64,000 nucleotides of DNA, from the NCBI RefSeq assembly GCF_030272615.1, contig NC_081412.1, forward strand, positions 144,314,247 to 144,378,246, read 5' to 3'. Of this stretch, positions 33,595 through 45,760 are shown piece after piece (position 1 is the first letter of the stretch; every line of letters begins with the position of its first letter). A program made the position numbers and the translations under genes. Under the pieces are notes generated by a model. That model worked only from the letters and a program-made list of their open reading frames with translations, was not told where the DNA came from and did no database searches. The DNA is from Cryptomeria japonica (lineage: Eukaryota > Streptophyta > Pinopsida > Cupressales > Cupressaceae).

Positions 33595-34640
33595 GTGCCC
33601 TGGAATAAGTCTAACCTCTTGAGGAAGATCATGTATCTGGAATCTATGGAGATGAGTTTGAGGAAGGAACTTCAAGTAGCTCTTGAAGACTATGATGTTG
33701 AAAGGTTGAGGAACATGAAGTTGCAAGATGAGTTGAGATTTGCGAAGGAATTCAGTTTTACTCAGCAGGAGAGGGTGTCATTTGCCCAAGCCAAAAGGAA
33801 GGAACTCTGTGATCAATTACAAAATCAAGATGATGAATAGAAGAATGCTTTAAAGTAACTATGTCAGAAGTTGAGTCAGGAAAATGGTGCCATGAAGAAT
33901 GAAATGCAAGCCCTAACTATGAGGATGTCCAAGGAGATTGAAGACCGGAAGAAGAATGAAGAAAATATTGCTAAATCTATGAAAGATAGATTTGAAGAAT
34001 GCATAAGGTTGGTGCATGAGAATGATATATTGAGAATTGAATTTGTGCAATACCAGAACAATGAGAAAGAGTTGGAAAGAATGGTGACAGTCCTAAGAAG
34101 TGATCTGGATGCTGCAAATGAGTACAAAGATAAGTTCAAGGTCATTTGTGCAAAGCTTGATGAGTTATTGAAGAATCAAAGGGATAATGGAGACACTAGA
34201 GGTCTTGGATTTGAGCATGGAGAAAGATCTAGTACCATAAATCAGGATGATACATCCGATTAGAAGAATAATCAAGAGAATCCACCAGTCAACCGGAATC
34301 AGAGATCACCAGTAAGGTAACCCAATGCACATAAATTTAGTGGTAGATGCTTTGTTTGCAATAAGTTTGGTCATATGTAAGTCAATGTAGAAATAGAGTC
34401 AATTAGAATAATAATTCCAGTACCAGTCAGTGTTTCAACTGCAAAAAGTATGGTCATAGGACAACAAATTGTAGAATGAATGTGAAATGTCATGCATGTG
34501 GAAAGTTTGGGCATATGGCTAATTAATGTAGGTCAAGGAATGGTCAAGGTTACAACAAGGCAATTCAACAGAACAATGTCACTTGTTATGCAAGCAACAA
34601 ACTAGGAAATATTGCTAAATTTTGCAGAAGCAAGATCCTA
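33595..34640 (+). pseudogene. gag: Copia-3 gag with coiled coil and zinc knuckles
   Basis: Two open stretches (33,595-33,840 and 33,871-34,263) separated by two stops encode a long, charged, probably coiled-coil protein (EMSLRKELQVALEDYDVERL; ENDILRIEFVQYQNNEKELE). Then come up to four Cys-X2-Cys-X4-His-X4-Cys knuckles: CFVCNKFGHM (34,348, last Cys lost to a stop and shift), an intact CFNCKKYGHRTTNC (34,431-34,472), CHACGKFGHMAN-stop-C (34,488-34,529) and a degenerate CYASNKLGNIAKFC after 34,580. The capsid-like N-terminus expected of copia Gag is absent just after the primer site, so the protein is N-terminally truncated or unusual. Zinc knuckles bind element RNA. Confidence 0.75.
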
Positions 34641-34982
34641 CCGACAGGAAGTGATAAATCTAATGAGAAGGGAAAGAAGAAGGTTGATGATATTTGGAAG
34701 GAGCGTGAGCAAAAATGGGTTATGAAGTTTGAGGGTCAACCAACATAATCAAATTCTCCATATGCTCATTCGACTGAAGAAAATACCCTGGTTACTCAAC
34801 CGACATAGCAGAATGTTCCTACACCGATAGGAAACTCATCCAGTAACTAAGGCATTCGCCTTGGGGGAGGCAAATTGATGATAAATCTTGCATTGCCCTT
34901 GGTAGTGGTTTGAAATCCTGTTTCAGATTTTGGAGAAGTCAGTTTGAAGGTTAACCGATGAAGATTTGTTGGATCTTGGATC

Positions 34983-36123
34983 TTGGATTTGGTTTGGTTT
35001 ACCGCTAAGTCACTTTATGAGTTATGGTTTGGTCATACATCTACTGTTAAGTATTTCAGAATCTTTGGTAGTGAATTGAAAAGTTTGGTCCTAGATGTGA
35101 TGAAGGGATATTTCTTGGTTATTCAAATGAGAGCAAATCATATAGATGTTATAAGAAAAGATTGCAGAGAATTGTGGAGAGCGCTAATGTCAAGGTGGAT
35201 GAGTAGTATAGAGGTCAAATCAAAACTTATGAGAGAGAACCGGAAGTGGAAATGATCATAATTGAACTGGTAACACCTGTACCGAAATAGAATGTTGAAC
35301 TAGTTACCCTGACAGTATCAAAAAATTCAACAATAACTGAAGATTAGATCACGTGGAGAAGGTTGGCAACTGATGAGGTATGCTTAATTTCTCTAATTGA
35401 ACTAACATCAGTAGTTGAAGCATGTAAGGATGAATGTTGGATGAAAGCTATGGAAGAGGAATTAGATTAGATAGAAAATGACAACACATGAGTTTATAGG
35501 AGTAAATTGAATGAAGATGGTCAAGTTGTGAGGAACAAGGATAGATTGGTTTGCAAAGGATATTCTCAGAAGAGAGGAATTGATTATGTTGAATCATTTC
35601 TCTGATAACTAGGATTTTCAGGTATGGTTTATGATTGTTGATAACTTTACACTATGTGCATATTTAGATGCAGATTTGGCTGGAGTTAAAGGTGACCGGA
35701 TCCGGTGCAGTTTTCTTTCTTGGAAAGAAACTTGTTTCATGGATCAACAAGAAATAGTCATGTACATATTTATCTACTTTTGAAGTTGAGTATGTTGTTG
35801 CTGCTACTAGTTGTACACAAGTTCTACGGATGAAGAAAATGTAGAAAGATATAAGGGCAGATTGTAATTAACCGGTAGTTATTCACTATGATAACTCTGT
35901 TGCTATTGACATATCAAAGAATTTGGTATTTCATTCTAAGACAAAGCACATATCAATGAAGTATAACTTTTTGAAGGAAAAGGTGGAAGCAAATGAAGTC
36001 AGATTGGTTTATGTGAACACTAAAGAGCAAATTGAAGATATCTTCATTAAACCTTTGAGCAAGGAATCATTTGAGTACTTTAGAGACAGATTGGGGGTCT
36101 CTGCTCCTCCGGTTAAGACTTAA
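34983..36123 (+). pseudogene. pol (fragments): Copia-3 pol remnant (integrase, RT start, RNase H)
   Basis: 34,983-35,255 holds the integrase end (SLYELWFGHTSTVKYFRIFG). 35,390-35,600 has the RT beginning (VVEACKDECWMKAMEEELD and KDRLVCKGYSQKRGIDYVES). RT then stops and the sequence jumps directly to the RNase H region at about 35,657 (YLDADLAGVKGDR). It ends in an open segment at 35,923-36,123 (VFHSKTKHISMKYNFLKEK and IFIKPLSKESFEYFRDRLGV). The RT core with the YVDD box is deleted, and most of the integrase core and protease are not recognisable. The element could move only with help. Confidence 0.8.
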
Positions 36124-36559
36124 GTGATGTTGATTAGCCTCAATCTGGTATGCATTATCATAACTATTATTCATTCTCGATTGATGAGTTGGTGCTACTA
36201 CTTAGGGGGAGTAGTCGGCTGTGTGGTTCAAAGGATCTATGATTTTTCTTTGATGTTTATGTCATATTTCTGGCATTGATGTCAAAGGGGGAGATATATA
36301 CATGTGAAAAATAGAGCTTAACAGAGATATCAATCAAAGGGGGAGGAATCGAATTTCAGATTGGTTGTATCCCTTTGGGGAGTTTAGTTAAGGTCTATGG
36401 ATGGTTAATTGGTACAGATATAATTGGTTCAGAGCTTCATTAATATATCATTTGTGGGATATTGTTGGATGTCTTCCATTGGGGGAGATTCGTTTGGCAC
36501 TTCTTGGTACTTGGATGTTTTTCACATCTAGCATTGCCAACAATGCCAAAGGGGGATAT
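36124..36559 (+). other. Copia-3 3' untranslated region and polypurine tract
   Basis: About 440 bp non-coding. AAAGGGGGATAT (36,548-36,559) precedes the TG of LTR 2. The last 270 bp (from about 36,290) recur at 37,739-38,008. Confidence 0.8.
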
Positions 36560-37738
36560 TGTTGGCAATTTGGAGGAATCGATTATGTGTTGCATTGATG
36601 TTTGTGATTGATGTCAACACTAGCTTGTTTGGTTGTCTATCGGGTTCCAGTAGAGTGGTTGGATTGTGATGTTGATATGGAGATCATCTCCGGTATTCTC
36701 CGGTATATCCAGATTGGTGGAATTGGTTTTGTTCGGTTATTCATGTTATTCAGATACATATCACATTCAGTTGGTTTGGGATTTGCTGATACGAAAGCTA
36801 TCATATGTTCTAGTAAGCCTTTCGGTTACCGGTAGAGCTTTATTGAAGATCTTTTGATGGATCCAATAAGTGTTGGTGTGTCTTCTAGAAGGTTTTCAGG
36901 ATGCAGATGGTTATCATGGTCATGTTCTAGTTGATCAGTGGTGTTGCATTTAGCACCATACCTATTTTATGCTATTTTTTTAAGGTTATGGACCGGTTTA
37001 TGTAACGTGATGGTGGATTCTCCTGATGCATTACCATTTGGATTTATTGTTTGGTTAATGTTGTTTCAATCTTAGGTCGACTTGGATTATCATTGGTTTG
37101 TGAGTGTTTGTAATAGATTTATTGTATTATCTTTTAGGCAGCCGACCTAATTATTTAGGTCTCGAGTTGGTATAAATATGATGTAAGATCTCTTTGTAGA
37201 TCATCGATCGTGGGTTATAGGATTATTTGTATGCGAATTAAGTTGTAATCATATGCAGAGGTTTTGGTCGATCATAGGTGATCGAATTGGGTTTGTGTAA
37301 GAGGTTTAAGACTTCTAGCATTGAGTTTAATCAGAACTATACTCTGGCATAGGAGATGCTATTCTAGTAGTTCAATCTTCATTCCAGATTGTAGTCTGAA
37401 GTTTTTTGTAGTTGGTGAGGCTCCTTTTGTGATGAGGAGTGCATTATAGGTTGTTGGCCTTCCTACATGTGCAGGCCCCTTATTGTAATATTTATTCATC
37501 TGATCAGTGGATATATATTTTGGGTCTCCAATCCCACCATGGTTTTTCCTCATTGAGGTTTTCCACGTATAAATATGTGGTGTTATGATGTTCATCTTTG
37601 TGGGTGCATTGTTACTTATTGTTATATGCTTTTATGTTTACCGGTTACAAAGTTGTTGTGTTAATAAAATTAAAATTAATTATTCCGGCAGAACACTGGT
37701 TCACCCCCCCCCCCTCTCAGTGCTCTTGGATCCCAGCA
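36560..37738 (+). repeat. Copia-3 LTR 2
   Basis: TGTTGGCAATTTGG to GGATCCCAGCA (terminal A of AACA mutated to G). It has a C-run near 37,702-37,714. It is followed not by a primer site but by the 3' untranslated sequence. Confidence 0.9.
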
Positions 37739-38008
37739 ATGAGATATACATATGAAAAATAGAGCTTAATAGAGATATCAGTCAAAGGGGGAGGAACATA
37801 ATTTTAGATTGGTTGTATCCCTCTAGGGGAGTTTGGTCCAGGTCTATGGATGGTTAATTGGTACAAAGATAATTTGTTTAGAGATTCATTGATATATCAT
37901 TTGTGGGAGATTGTTGGATGTCTTCCATTTGGGGAGATTTGTTTGGCACTTCTTGGCACTTGGATGTTTTCCACATCTAGTGTTATCATCAATGCCAAAG
38001 GGGAAGAT
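37739..38008 (+). repeat. Truncated second interior of copia-3
   Basis: 270 bp matching 36,290-36,559 (AAAAATAGAGCTTAA, TCAAAGGGGGAGGAA, GTCTATGGATGGTTAATTGG). It ends in a purine tract AAAGGGGAAGAT before LTR 3. Confidence 0.88.
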
Positions 38009-41000
38009 TGTTGGAAATTTGGAGGAATTAATTATGTGTTGCATTGATGTTTGTCATTGATTTCAACACTATCTTGTTTGGTTGTCTATCAGGTTTCGAT
38101 AGAGTGGTTGGATTGTGATGTTGGTATGGAGATCATCTCCGGTATTCTCTGGTATATCCAGATTGGTGGAATTGGTTTTGTTTGATTATTCATGTTATTC
38201 AGATATGTATCACATTCAGTTTGTTCAGAATTTGGTGATCTGGAAGCTATCATATGTTCTAGTAAGACTTTTGGTTAAGGGTTCTACCGGCAGAGCTTTA
38301 TTGAAGATATTTTGATGGATTTGGTAAGTGGTGTTGGTGTGTCTTCTAGAAGGTTTTCAGGATGTTGATGGTTATCATGATTGTGATCCAATTGATCGGT
38401 GGTGTTGCATTTAGCACCAAATGTATTCTATGCTATTATGTTAGGTTATTGACCAGTTTATGTAATGTGTTTGTGGATGCTCCCGATGCATTACCAGTTG
38501 GATTTATTGTTTGGTTAATGTTGTTTTAGTCTTAGGCCGACTTGGATTATCATTGGTTTGTGGGTTTTTATAATAGATTTATTGTATTATATTTTAGGTG
38601 GCTGACCTAATTGTTTAGGTCCTGGGTTGGTATAAATATGATGTAAGATCTATTTATAGATCATTGAACATGGGTTACAGGATTATCTGTGTGTGAATTA
38701 AGTTGTAATCATATGTAGAGGTTTTGGTCGATCATAGGTGATCAAATTGGGTTTGTGTAAGAGGTTTAAGACCTCTGGCATTGAGCTTAACCAAAACTGT
38801 ATTCAGGCATAAGAGATGCTATTCTAGCAATTCAATCTTCATTCCAGATTGTAGTATGGAGTTTTCTGTAGTTAGTGAGGCTCTTTTTGTGATGAGCAGT
38901 GTGCTCTAGGCTGTTGGCATTCTTGCATGTGCAGGCCCCTTATTGTAATATTTATTCATCCGATCGGTGGATAGATATTGTGGGTCTCCATTCCCATCGT
39001 GGTTTTCCCTCATTGAGGTTTTCCATATATAAATCTTGTTGAACACAATGTACCACTAAGAGGGGGGTGAATCAGTGGTTCCTAAATATTATTTTCTCTT
39101 TCAAAGCAACCTTAGAATATCAATTGTTATCCCAGGCACTAAACAATCAAACCGATAAGACAAATAAGAATACCAAAAGAGACAATCACACAAATGCAAC
39201 CCACAACACCAGATGTACGAGGAAAACCCAATATGGGCAAAACCTTGATGAGAAATGTTGCTGGAGACTATTGCTCCAATCCATCCTCACAAGTGAAACA
39301 CTGAATTACAGAGATTTAGGGCACCAACCCAAGGAGCATCAACCCCTTCTGATTTAGGGCACCAACCCCTGCACCAAGCTCCAATTTGGTGATGTATATT
39401 GAAATACAATTTTGATACAGTTATAGCCTCTTGTTGCAAATGAGTTCTACAACTCTTGATCAAATAGGTCTCTGTCGGTTAATAGTCTTCTCTTCTTCAC
39501 TGGATCTCACACTGTCGGTTAATAGATTGCTCTCTCTGATTCTTGTCCTCTTTTTTCTCTCTCTCTCACAGCCTCACAACACACTGTGTCACACTTGGAT
39601 GCCTTCTTGATCAATCACACCTCATCGGTTAGCTCAACTGTTAGACTTGCTACAGTTTACCGATACTCTCACTATCGGTTAAACTCATAGAGGTTCACCT
39701 AGCTTGCTCACACTTCACCTAGCTGGTGTTGCTCAATTCCACCAAATATCTAGGCTTAGATATTCTCTAAGACCTCCAAATCCTTTTCAATCTCTTCTAG
39801 GGATTTCTTCTTGTTAGTTTCAAGCTGTTTGCTTCAAGTATTTTCACTAGGAACCCTACCAATTCACAATGCTTCCCATGTGCTCATTATGGTTGTCTTG
39901 GCTTCAGCTTGTCAAATTGACCTCCTACTGTTGTGAGTTGATGCAGAGGTGTGGAGGTGGCTTATAAAATTATTTGAATACCTTTTGGGTCCAATTGATG
40001 TTTTCTTTCATTTCCTTCCTTACCAATTTCAATATTTTGCCTAGAAAAGGGCTACAAGGGATTAGCCCTATTAGGCCTCCTAAAATCCAATTTTCTAGGG
40101 CTTGAGAGAAAATGGTCCAAAATACCCCATAGAAAGTTTAGATTTTCTTCAAAGAATCACCCATCCTCAAGTGATTTTTTGTGGTTTTGGTTCCTTATAA
40201 CCAGTAGTGACTGGTCTAGTTTGTGTTTGGGAAAAAAATGGCCTTATCAAGGCTTCTCCTTGCATAGGAAACTCTGTATGGACTCCTTGGACCCCTCCAA
40301 AATTATAGCTTGTGATCTTGCATTCACCCCTGCACTTTACACTCCAACTTCACCCTGTCTCCTCTAGCCAGGTTGCTCCTGGACTTGCCTAGAACAAGGT
40401 GACAATCATGTTAAACTCCATCTCTAGAACTTTTCCATGCATATGTACACTATAAAATTGGTTTCCTTCCATGTTCCAACAGGCTGTGATGGTATCACAG
40501 AGGAAATTCATGGGGCAACCATTTTACACAAAATTGCTATATACAAGCCAAAACTGGTTGTTTGCAAACCAAACCAAGAAAACACCAACACACACTACCT
40601 AGAAAGCTTGAAATGAATTAAAAGACTTTTAAATACACCAAAGAAACTCAATCCATTACTAGATCAATGGATTCAATCCATTAGTATTTACAATATGAGC
40701 AAAATGAGCCAAAATGATGACAAACAGTCCGAAAATGAGCAGTTTCAGATTGTTGATCTAATAAAAACAAAACTCCAACCTAGGTAACCATGTAAGAGAA
40801 GGTTTTTATAGTCTTCCCCATGTGTGGAGTCATTCTAGGGTGTTTATCAATCCCTAACTTCATCGCTAAGCATTTTAGGACAAAAATTGTCATGACAACT
40901 TTCAAAAGTTGTCATGACAACTTTTTGCAACTTTGCATTTTTTGCACTTTTTTTTCCCCTAACCTATTAAACCTATTCTAAGTCATTAATCATGACTTTT

Positions 41001-41783
41001 CAAGAATTCCTAAGACTATTTTAACCCTTCCTAATTCCTATACCAAGTTTTGACACTTTTGACCATCAAGAAGGTCAATTACTTACTCAAACCACTACCT
41101 AAGTACAAAATGAAAACCTAGGAAACAACTAACTCTACTAGGCCCACATTTGACCCAAAACACTCACTCCTGGACCCTCCTAGAGTCCTTATTCAATACC
41201 TGACTTGGATAGGGTCAGTACAAGACAAAATTGAGAAAATCCTATAAGCCTAAGTCCTAGGTGCTCCTGCACCATAAACCCTCTCACCGGTTTGCTTGTT
41301 AACTCACTCTGCAACTTTCTTAGAATAAATTCTAAGGGAGATGATTCTTCTTTACACTCAAGATCTCTTCACTCTCCTTATTCTCATCAAGCATCCTCTG
41401 TAGTGGTAGCACATTTTCTCTATTCTAATCACCGGCCCTTCATAACAAATAAACAACCTTCATCCCGGTAAGCCTTCTTTACTGGTAGATGACACAAGTC
41501 ATGTGTATCGGTAGCCTTCCTTCTGTCTTTCTCTTCTTATACTAGTCACCACTTCTTACTTACTGGTGACCTTTCCAAACTAGTTTGACATTAATGATAA
41601 CTTAATGTCAATAATGCCAACAATCTGTGGTGTTATGGTGTTCATCTTTGTGGTTGCATTATTACTTATTGTTATCTTCTTTTATGTTTACCGATCGCTG
41701 AGTTGTTGTGTTAATAAGGTTAAAATTAATCATTCCAGAAGAACACCGATTCACCCCCCTCTCAGTGTTCTTGGATCCAAACA
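38009..41783 (+). repeat. Copia-3 LTR 3, split by LTR-4
   Basis: 38,009-39,036 plus 41,627-41,783 form the third LTR, ending GGATCCAAACA before TAATT. Confidence 0.88.
39037..41622 (-). mobile_element. LTR-4: 2.6-kb non-coding LTR-like element
   Basis: It lies inside copia-3 LTR 3. It starts TGTTGAACAC and ends AATGCCAACA, with ATCT duplicated at 39,033-39,036 and 41,623-41,626. Read on the minus strand it starts TGTTGGCATTATTGACATTA and ends CACCCCCCTCTTAGTGGTAC...TTCAACA, the typical ending of plant copia LTRs, so it is most simply a solo LTR in minus orientation. No protein, primer site or internal LTR boundary was found. Its 2.6 kb is long for a copia LTR, so a small non-coding element with unrecognised short LTRs is an alternative. 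It contains repeated CTGTCGGTTAATAG (near 39,474 and 39,514). Confidence 0.7.
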
Positions 41784-42835
41784 TAATTTTGATGCACAAG
41801 ATTGGGATCCTTGAATTGAAGAAATGAATTCTATTTATAGGCAAAATAGAGGAATGGATGGTTGAGATTGAGTAATCTCAACAAGGGCTAGGATTGAATC
41901 CATGAGAGAGATTCAATCCAATCCCAAGTTGAAAAATGTCACCTAGAGAGGGATTGAGAGGATACTAAACAAGAATTAGATGCTAAACAAGCAATTAGGG
42001 ATAACCTTTAGGAGTGACATCATCGGACAATGCCATTAAGTAGGGAGGCATGCTATTACCCAAGAGGTAAACTCTTGTGCAACATGGGAAAATGGTTAAA
42101 GGGACAACCATCATGGCTAAGGGGTGTGGGCTTGTAAGAGGCATTAAATTCCTTTTGAAGACTTTGGAGGCTAACTTGCTCAAAGAGGAAAAACACTAGT
42201 GGTTATGTAAGAGCTTTACATGTTTGGAAGACTCAACAAGTTAACTTGTTGAAATATATAGTCTTAAATGCATTTTGAAGACTTTCTTCCAAATTTGGAG
42301 AAGTGACTCCCCCAAATTTAGGGAAAGGACATGGTTAGGAGATTAGACAAGATTAGGAGGTTTCTATAAGGATGATTATGGAGGAAAGTGGGAGATGTAG
42401 GAGAATGCAAGTGGGTGAGGGAAAATAGATTTTATAGCAAATTAAAATGGTTTAATTTAGCCAAAAGGGATACAACTTGCATTTGTAGGATTTTGCAAGT
42501 TGGGGGACTATTCACAAATAAATAATGATTTATTTATTTGCAAAGGGGATTTTCAATTAAATGTGAATTTAATCAAAAGGGGAAAAATGGATTTTAATCA
42601 AATAAATAAGATTTATTCAATCAAATGGCTAAGGGTGCTTAATCAAACCTTAGTTTAATTAATAGGTTAGGCTAGAAGAAGGAGATTTAATCAAGTCTTT
42701 AATTTGATTAAAAGGTCAATTAGAAGAATAGGGATATTAATTAAATCTTAATTTGATTAATTGAAAGAAACATGGATAATTAAATGAATAAAATTCACTT
42801 AATTCATTGCACAACTTTTAGGTGTCTACACTAAT

Positions 42836-44421
42836 ATTATGCCTTTGAAGAGTTGTGCTGAAGTCCTTGGTTACACACAACCTCCAAGTCAAGTTAATCA
42901 ATCCATTCCTTTGACTACCCCTATGGCTAGTGTTCCCACCTTTACATCAAACATCATGTCTACCTCTACACAAAATTTTATACCTACAAATGTTAGTCAA
43001 GGGGAAACTCCTCTAATCATAATTCCTTCATACCTCCTCCTATGAGCCTTCCATTTGTTACCCAATCATCTCCAATACCTACCTACAATAGTGTTCCACC
43101 TCCTTATTCTCAACCCCACCTTCATATAACAATTTCCCTCCTTATTCTCAAGCTCCTCCTTCATTCAACAATGTTACCCCTCCTTCTGAATCCAACATGT
43201 CCAATTTCAATCCTTCCACCTAAGTTACCATCAATAATCTAGCCCAAATAGTGTTTTCCTTGCAACAAAAAATAGCTTCAATGAATCAATCTAAGTATAA
43301 CGTGCCCACATTTGATGTAGCGAACCCATTATCCAATTACATTGCCTGAGTTGTTCCTCCTAAACATGTAGAATTTCCTCAATTGGAGCTCTATAATGGA
43401 AAAGGTGATCCTTTGAATCATGTGAAAAAATTTCAAACTTTTGTGTGGTGACTTTGCTCATGACCAAAGACTTTTGGCTAAACTGTTTACTAGAACAATC
43501 AGGGATAAAGATTTTCAATGGTATTGTTCTTTGCCTCCTTATTCTATTACTTCTTTTCAACAATTGGCTAATGCTTTCATTTAATAATTTCATAATTATA
43601 TTGGTCCTAAGATTGCTTTGACTAATTTGATCCATTGCAAGCAAGGTGTTAAAGAAAAAGTGACTGATTTTATTGGTAGATATAAGCATTTGTATTCTCA
43701 AATTTCTTTTCCTATGCTTGATCAAGCTATTCAAATAATTTTCATTTCTAATTTGCAAAAACATATTAGGGATAAATTTCTATTTTCTAAGTTTACTTCC
43801 TTTACATAGTTGTGCACAATATTTCACAATTATCACATTAGTATGAGTGAGTTGGAACAATTATCTTCAATGGCTTCAAATGGTAAAAGTGAAAGTGCTC
43901 AACAACCTTTTACGAAATTCAAACTGAATAAGTGATTCATCAAGTTCAATAACAACAATACTCAAGTAGAAATTGCAACAACAAGTGTGCATCCTTTGTC
44001 CAAATACTTTAGAAAAGAATTTACTCCTCTTAATAAATCTTTGCATAGTATTATGTCGCAATTGTTATAAAGGAATGTGTTGAAACTTCCCCCTATTAAA
44101 CCAATTGATACAACTAAGCCTTCGTCACCTTCCTTTGATTCCAAATTTTTTTTCCAATATCATCATCAACCTAGTCATGATATTGAAAAGTGTTATTTCT
44201 TGAGAAGTAATATTCAAGACTCGATTGATAATAATACCATATCCATGGCTTGTGTAAATGATAAAGGAAACAAATCAGTAGCTCCTCCTAATCAAAATCT
44301 TCAAATTTTAATTGATCATTTACTTTCCTATTCCACTAATGTGATTGAGATTGATCGTCCTTCCTTCTCTCCCAATGATCTTGGTTGTGAGTCTAATAAT
44401 GTGGTGAAACTTATTTATTAA
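42836..44421 (+). pseudogene. gag: Gypsy-1 gag, distal part
   Basis: It continues the 18,320 reading across the gypsy-2 insertion. A Pro/Ser/Thr-rich stretch (42,839-43,250) is followed by the capsid core: EFPQLELYNGKGDPLNHVKK (about 43,370-43,430), after shifts KLFTRTIRDKDFQWYCSLP (about 43,480-43,540), then the open segment 43,618-43,809 (KVTDFIGRYKHLYSQISF). This is the pattern of the retrotransposon Gag domain of gypsy elements. A third open part (44,077-44,421) has FFFQYHHQPSHDIEKCYFLR, a zinc-knuckle-like block. At least five stops or shifts are present. Confidence 0.78.
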
Positions 44422-44439
44422 AATGAACCTCCTAAGGAC

Positions 44440-44982
44440 TTATGCATCACATTTGATCCCAGTGAGACTATTGAAGCACCCAATGGCCCACTATATATCA
44501 CTATGAGAATGAAAGGCATACCCTCTCGAGGGGTGCTCATTGATCCAATTTGTATGGTTAATGTAATAACTGAAGAATTTCTTTATACCTTACAATTGCA
44601 TCAAGTGACATATGAGAAATATGATGTCATGATTAAAATATTTGATGGTTTATCTTGTCCCCCCATTGGTTCTATTTCTCTTCCCGTTGAGGTTGGTACT
44701 AAATCTTTAGATGTTAACTTTTCTATAATTCCTACATTAGAACAATTTCGTGTGAAGTTGGGACATCCTTGGCTCTCTTCAATGAAAGTGATTCCTTTTA
44801 TTGTTCATAAATTCTTGAAAATTTCTCTTGATGATAAGATCATAACTGTTAATCACATCATGTACCAACCTACGATTAGGCAAAGAGATGTTTGTCTTGA
44901 TTATTTTTGGTCCGATCAATTCCAACCTCTTAAACTTAGAAGTGATCCTCTTTTTCAATCCTATCAAAAATGGAAAAAATGA
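44440..44982 (+). pseudogene. Gypsy-1 protease-like domain
   Basis: The open frame 44,503-44,982 reads MKGIPSRGVLIDPICMVNVI followed by TEEFLYTLQLH. This aligns with the active-site strand of retropepsin-like proteins (LIDGG(A/S)xxNV(I/C)), but the Gly-Gly after the Asp is replaced by Pro-Ile. SISLPVEVGTKSLDVNFSII and LGHPWLSSMKVIPFIVHKFL match the later conserved protease blocks (cf. ILGRPWL). No reverse transcriptase follows. The catalytic change and the lack of a partner polymerase make it inactive or structural. Confidence 0.75.
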
Positions 44983-44989
44983 GATGATT

Positions 44990-45760
44990 TTATTCTTGAT
45001 TAAACCTAGAAATCCAACACTTAGTCTTCCTCCAACTAATGACCATATGCCTCTTCTTATGAACAAGTCTATTTTTCCTCCTAGGGATAGAGATAATTTT
45101 TCTCCTTAGGAAGAATCTATTCCTTCTTCTAAGGATTAGACTATTCTTCCTCTTAAGCGTCAATCTATTCCTCCTTCCAAGCATAAACATATTATTCCTC
45201 CTAAAGATAGACCTATCCCTCCTCCTCATGATGGACCTAGTATCCTTCCCACATCTCTTATTCCTCCTTTATATGGTGTGGTTCTTCCTCTTACGCCTGA
45301 CAAAGGGAAGCGTTCAACATCTCCTATTGTTCAAGCTAAAAGACCTTCCCCTGTGCATCCTTCCTTCAAAGAAGAAAATAAGTCTATACTTGATGAACCT
45401 AAACCTTCACAACCTTCAACTAAAGCTAAATGAAACCGTTGTGTGAGATAACATCAAGAGAGATGTCGTGCTAGAGCTCATGAACTTGCTTCCCAAACCA
45501 TTTCTTCTCCCAAGAAACCAATTGTTGGCATAATAACATTTGTTCAACCTTCTCCTAACCAAGAGGTTCAACCTAATTCTCCAAGATGCAAAATGCTTAA
45601 GACAAATGATGGTTCAAGTTTAATTCCTCTTTGAGCTCCTATTTCTATTAATCTTGATGAAGAAATAGGTGGGAATGTTATTCATGATGAAAATGTTATC
45701 CTTATATTTCAGATGACGAATATGAACATGTTGATGTTGACAATAATTTATTTAAACAAT
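44990..45760 (+). pseudogene. Gypsy-1 proline-rich tail
   Basis: After the protease-like block the sequence encodes, with several stops, repeated Pro-rich heptad-to-decamer units (SIFPPRDRDN, SIPSSKD, SIPPSKHKHI, IPPPHDGP), then KRPSPVHPSFKEENKSI and an Arg-rich RCRARAHEL stretch. It occupies the place where RT would be in an autonomous element. Function unknown. Confidence 0.55.

Larger units (their letters stand above)
32389..41783 (+). mobile_element. Copia-3: three-LTR copia element
   Basis: The target duplication TAATT lies at 32,384-32,388 and 41,784-41,788. There are three LTR copies in the same orientation: 32,389-33,577 (1,189 bp), 36,560-37,738 (1,179 bp) and 38,009-41,783 (1,185 bp after removing LTR-4 and its duplication). 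The first two enclose a 2,982-bp interior with gag and broken pol. The second and third enclose only 270 bp, equal to the last 270 bp of that interior including the purine tract. One target-site pair around all three shows that the extra LTR arose from one insertion, most simply a tandem dimer that lost most of its second interior. Confidence 0.88.
18321..42830 (-). mobile_element. Gypsy-2: large autonomous-type gypsy element in gypsy-1 gag
   Basis: The target duplication CTAAT is at 18,316-18,320 and 42,831-42,835. The minus-strand LTR begins TGTAGACACC and ends GGCATACA (mutated to GGCATACG in the left copy). The LTRs are 1,590 bp (left) and, after removing copia-3 and its duplication, 1,581 bp (right). 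Genes run leftward: gag, protease, RT, RNase H, integrase. Without copia-3 the element is about 15.1 kb, large because of a long leader (29,380-31,849) and a repeat-rich 3' region (19,911-22,367). All domains are recognisable but each carries stops or frameshifts. Confidence 0.9.
31850..42830 (-). repeat. Gypsy-2 right (5') LTR, split by copia-3
   Basis: The left piece is 31,850-32,388 and the right piece 41,784-42,830. Joined across copia-3 they match the left LTR. It ends GGTGTCTACA before the CTAAT duplication. Confidence 0.9.

Noticed and set aside
33876-34145. Minus-strand serine/leucine-rich open frame
   Set aside because: Antisense to the copia-3 Gag coiled-coil region.
43360-43764. 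Minus-strand open frame of 134 codons
   Set aside because: Antisense to the gypsy-1 Gag core, which is supported on the plus strand.
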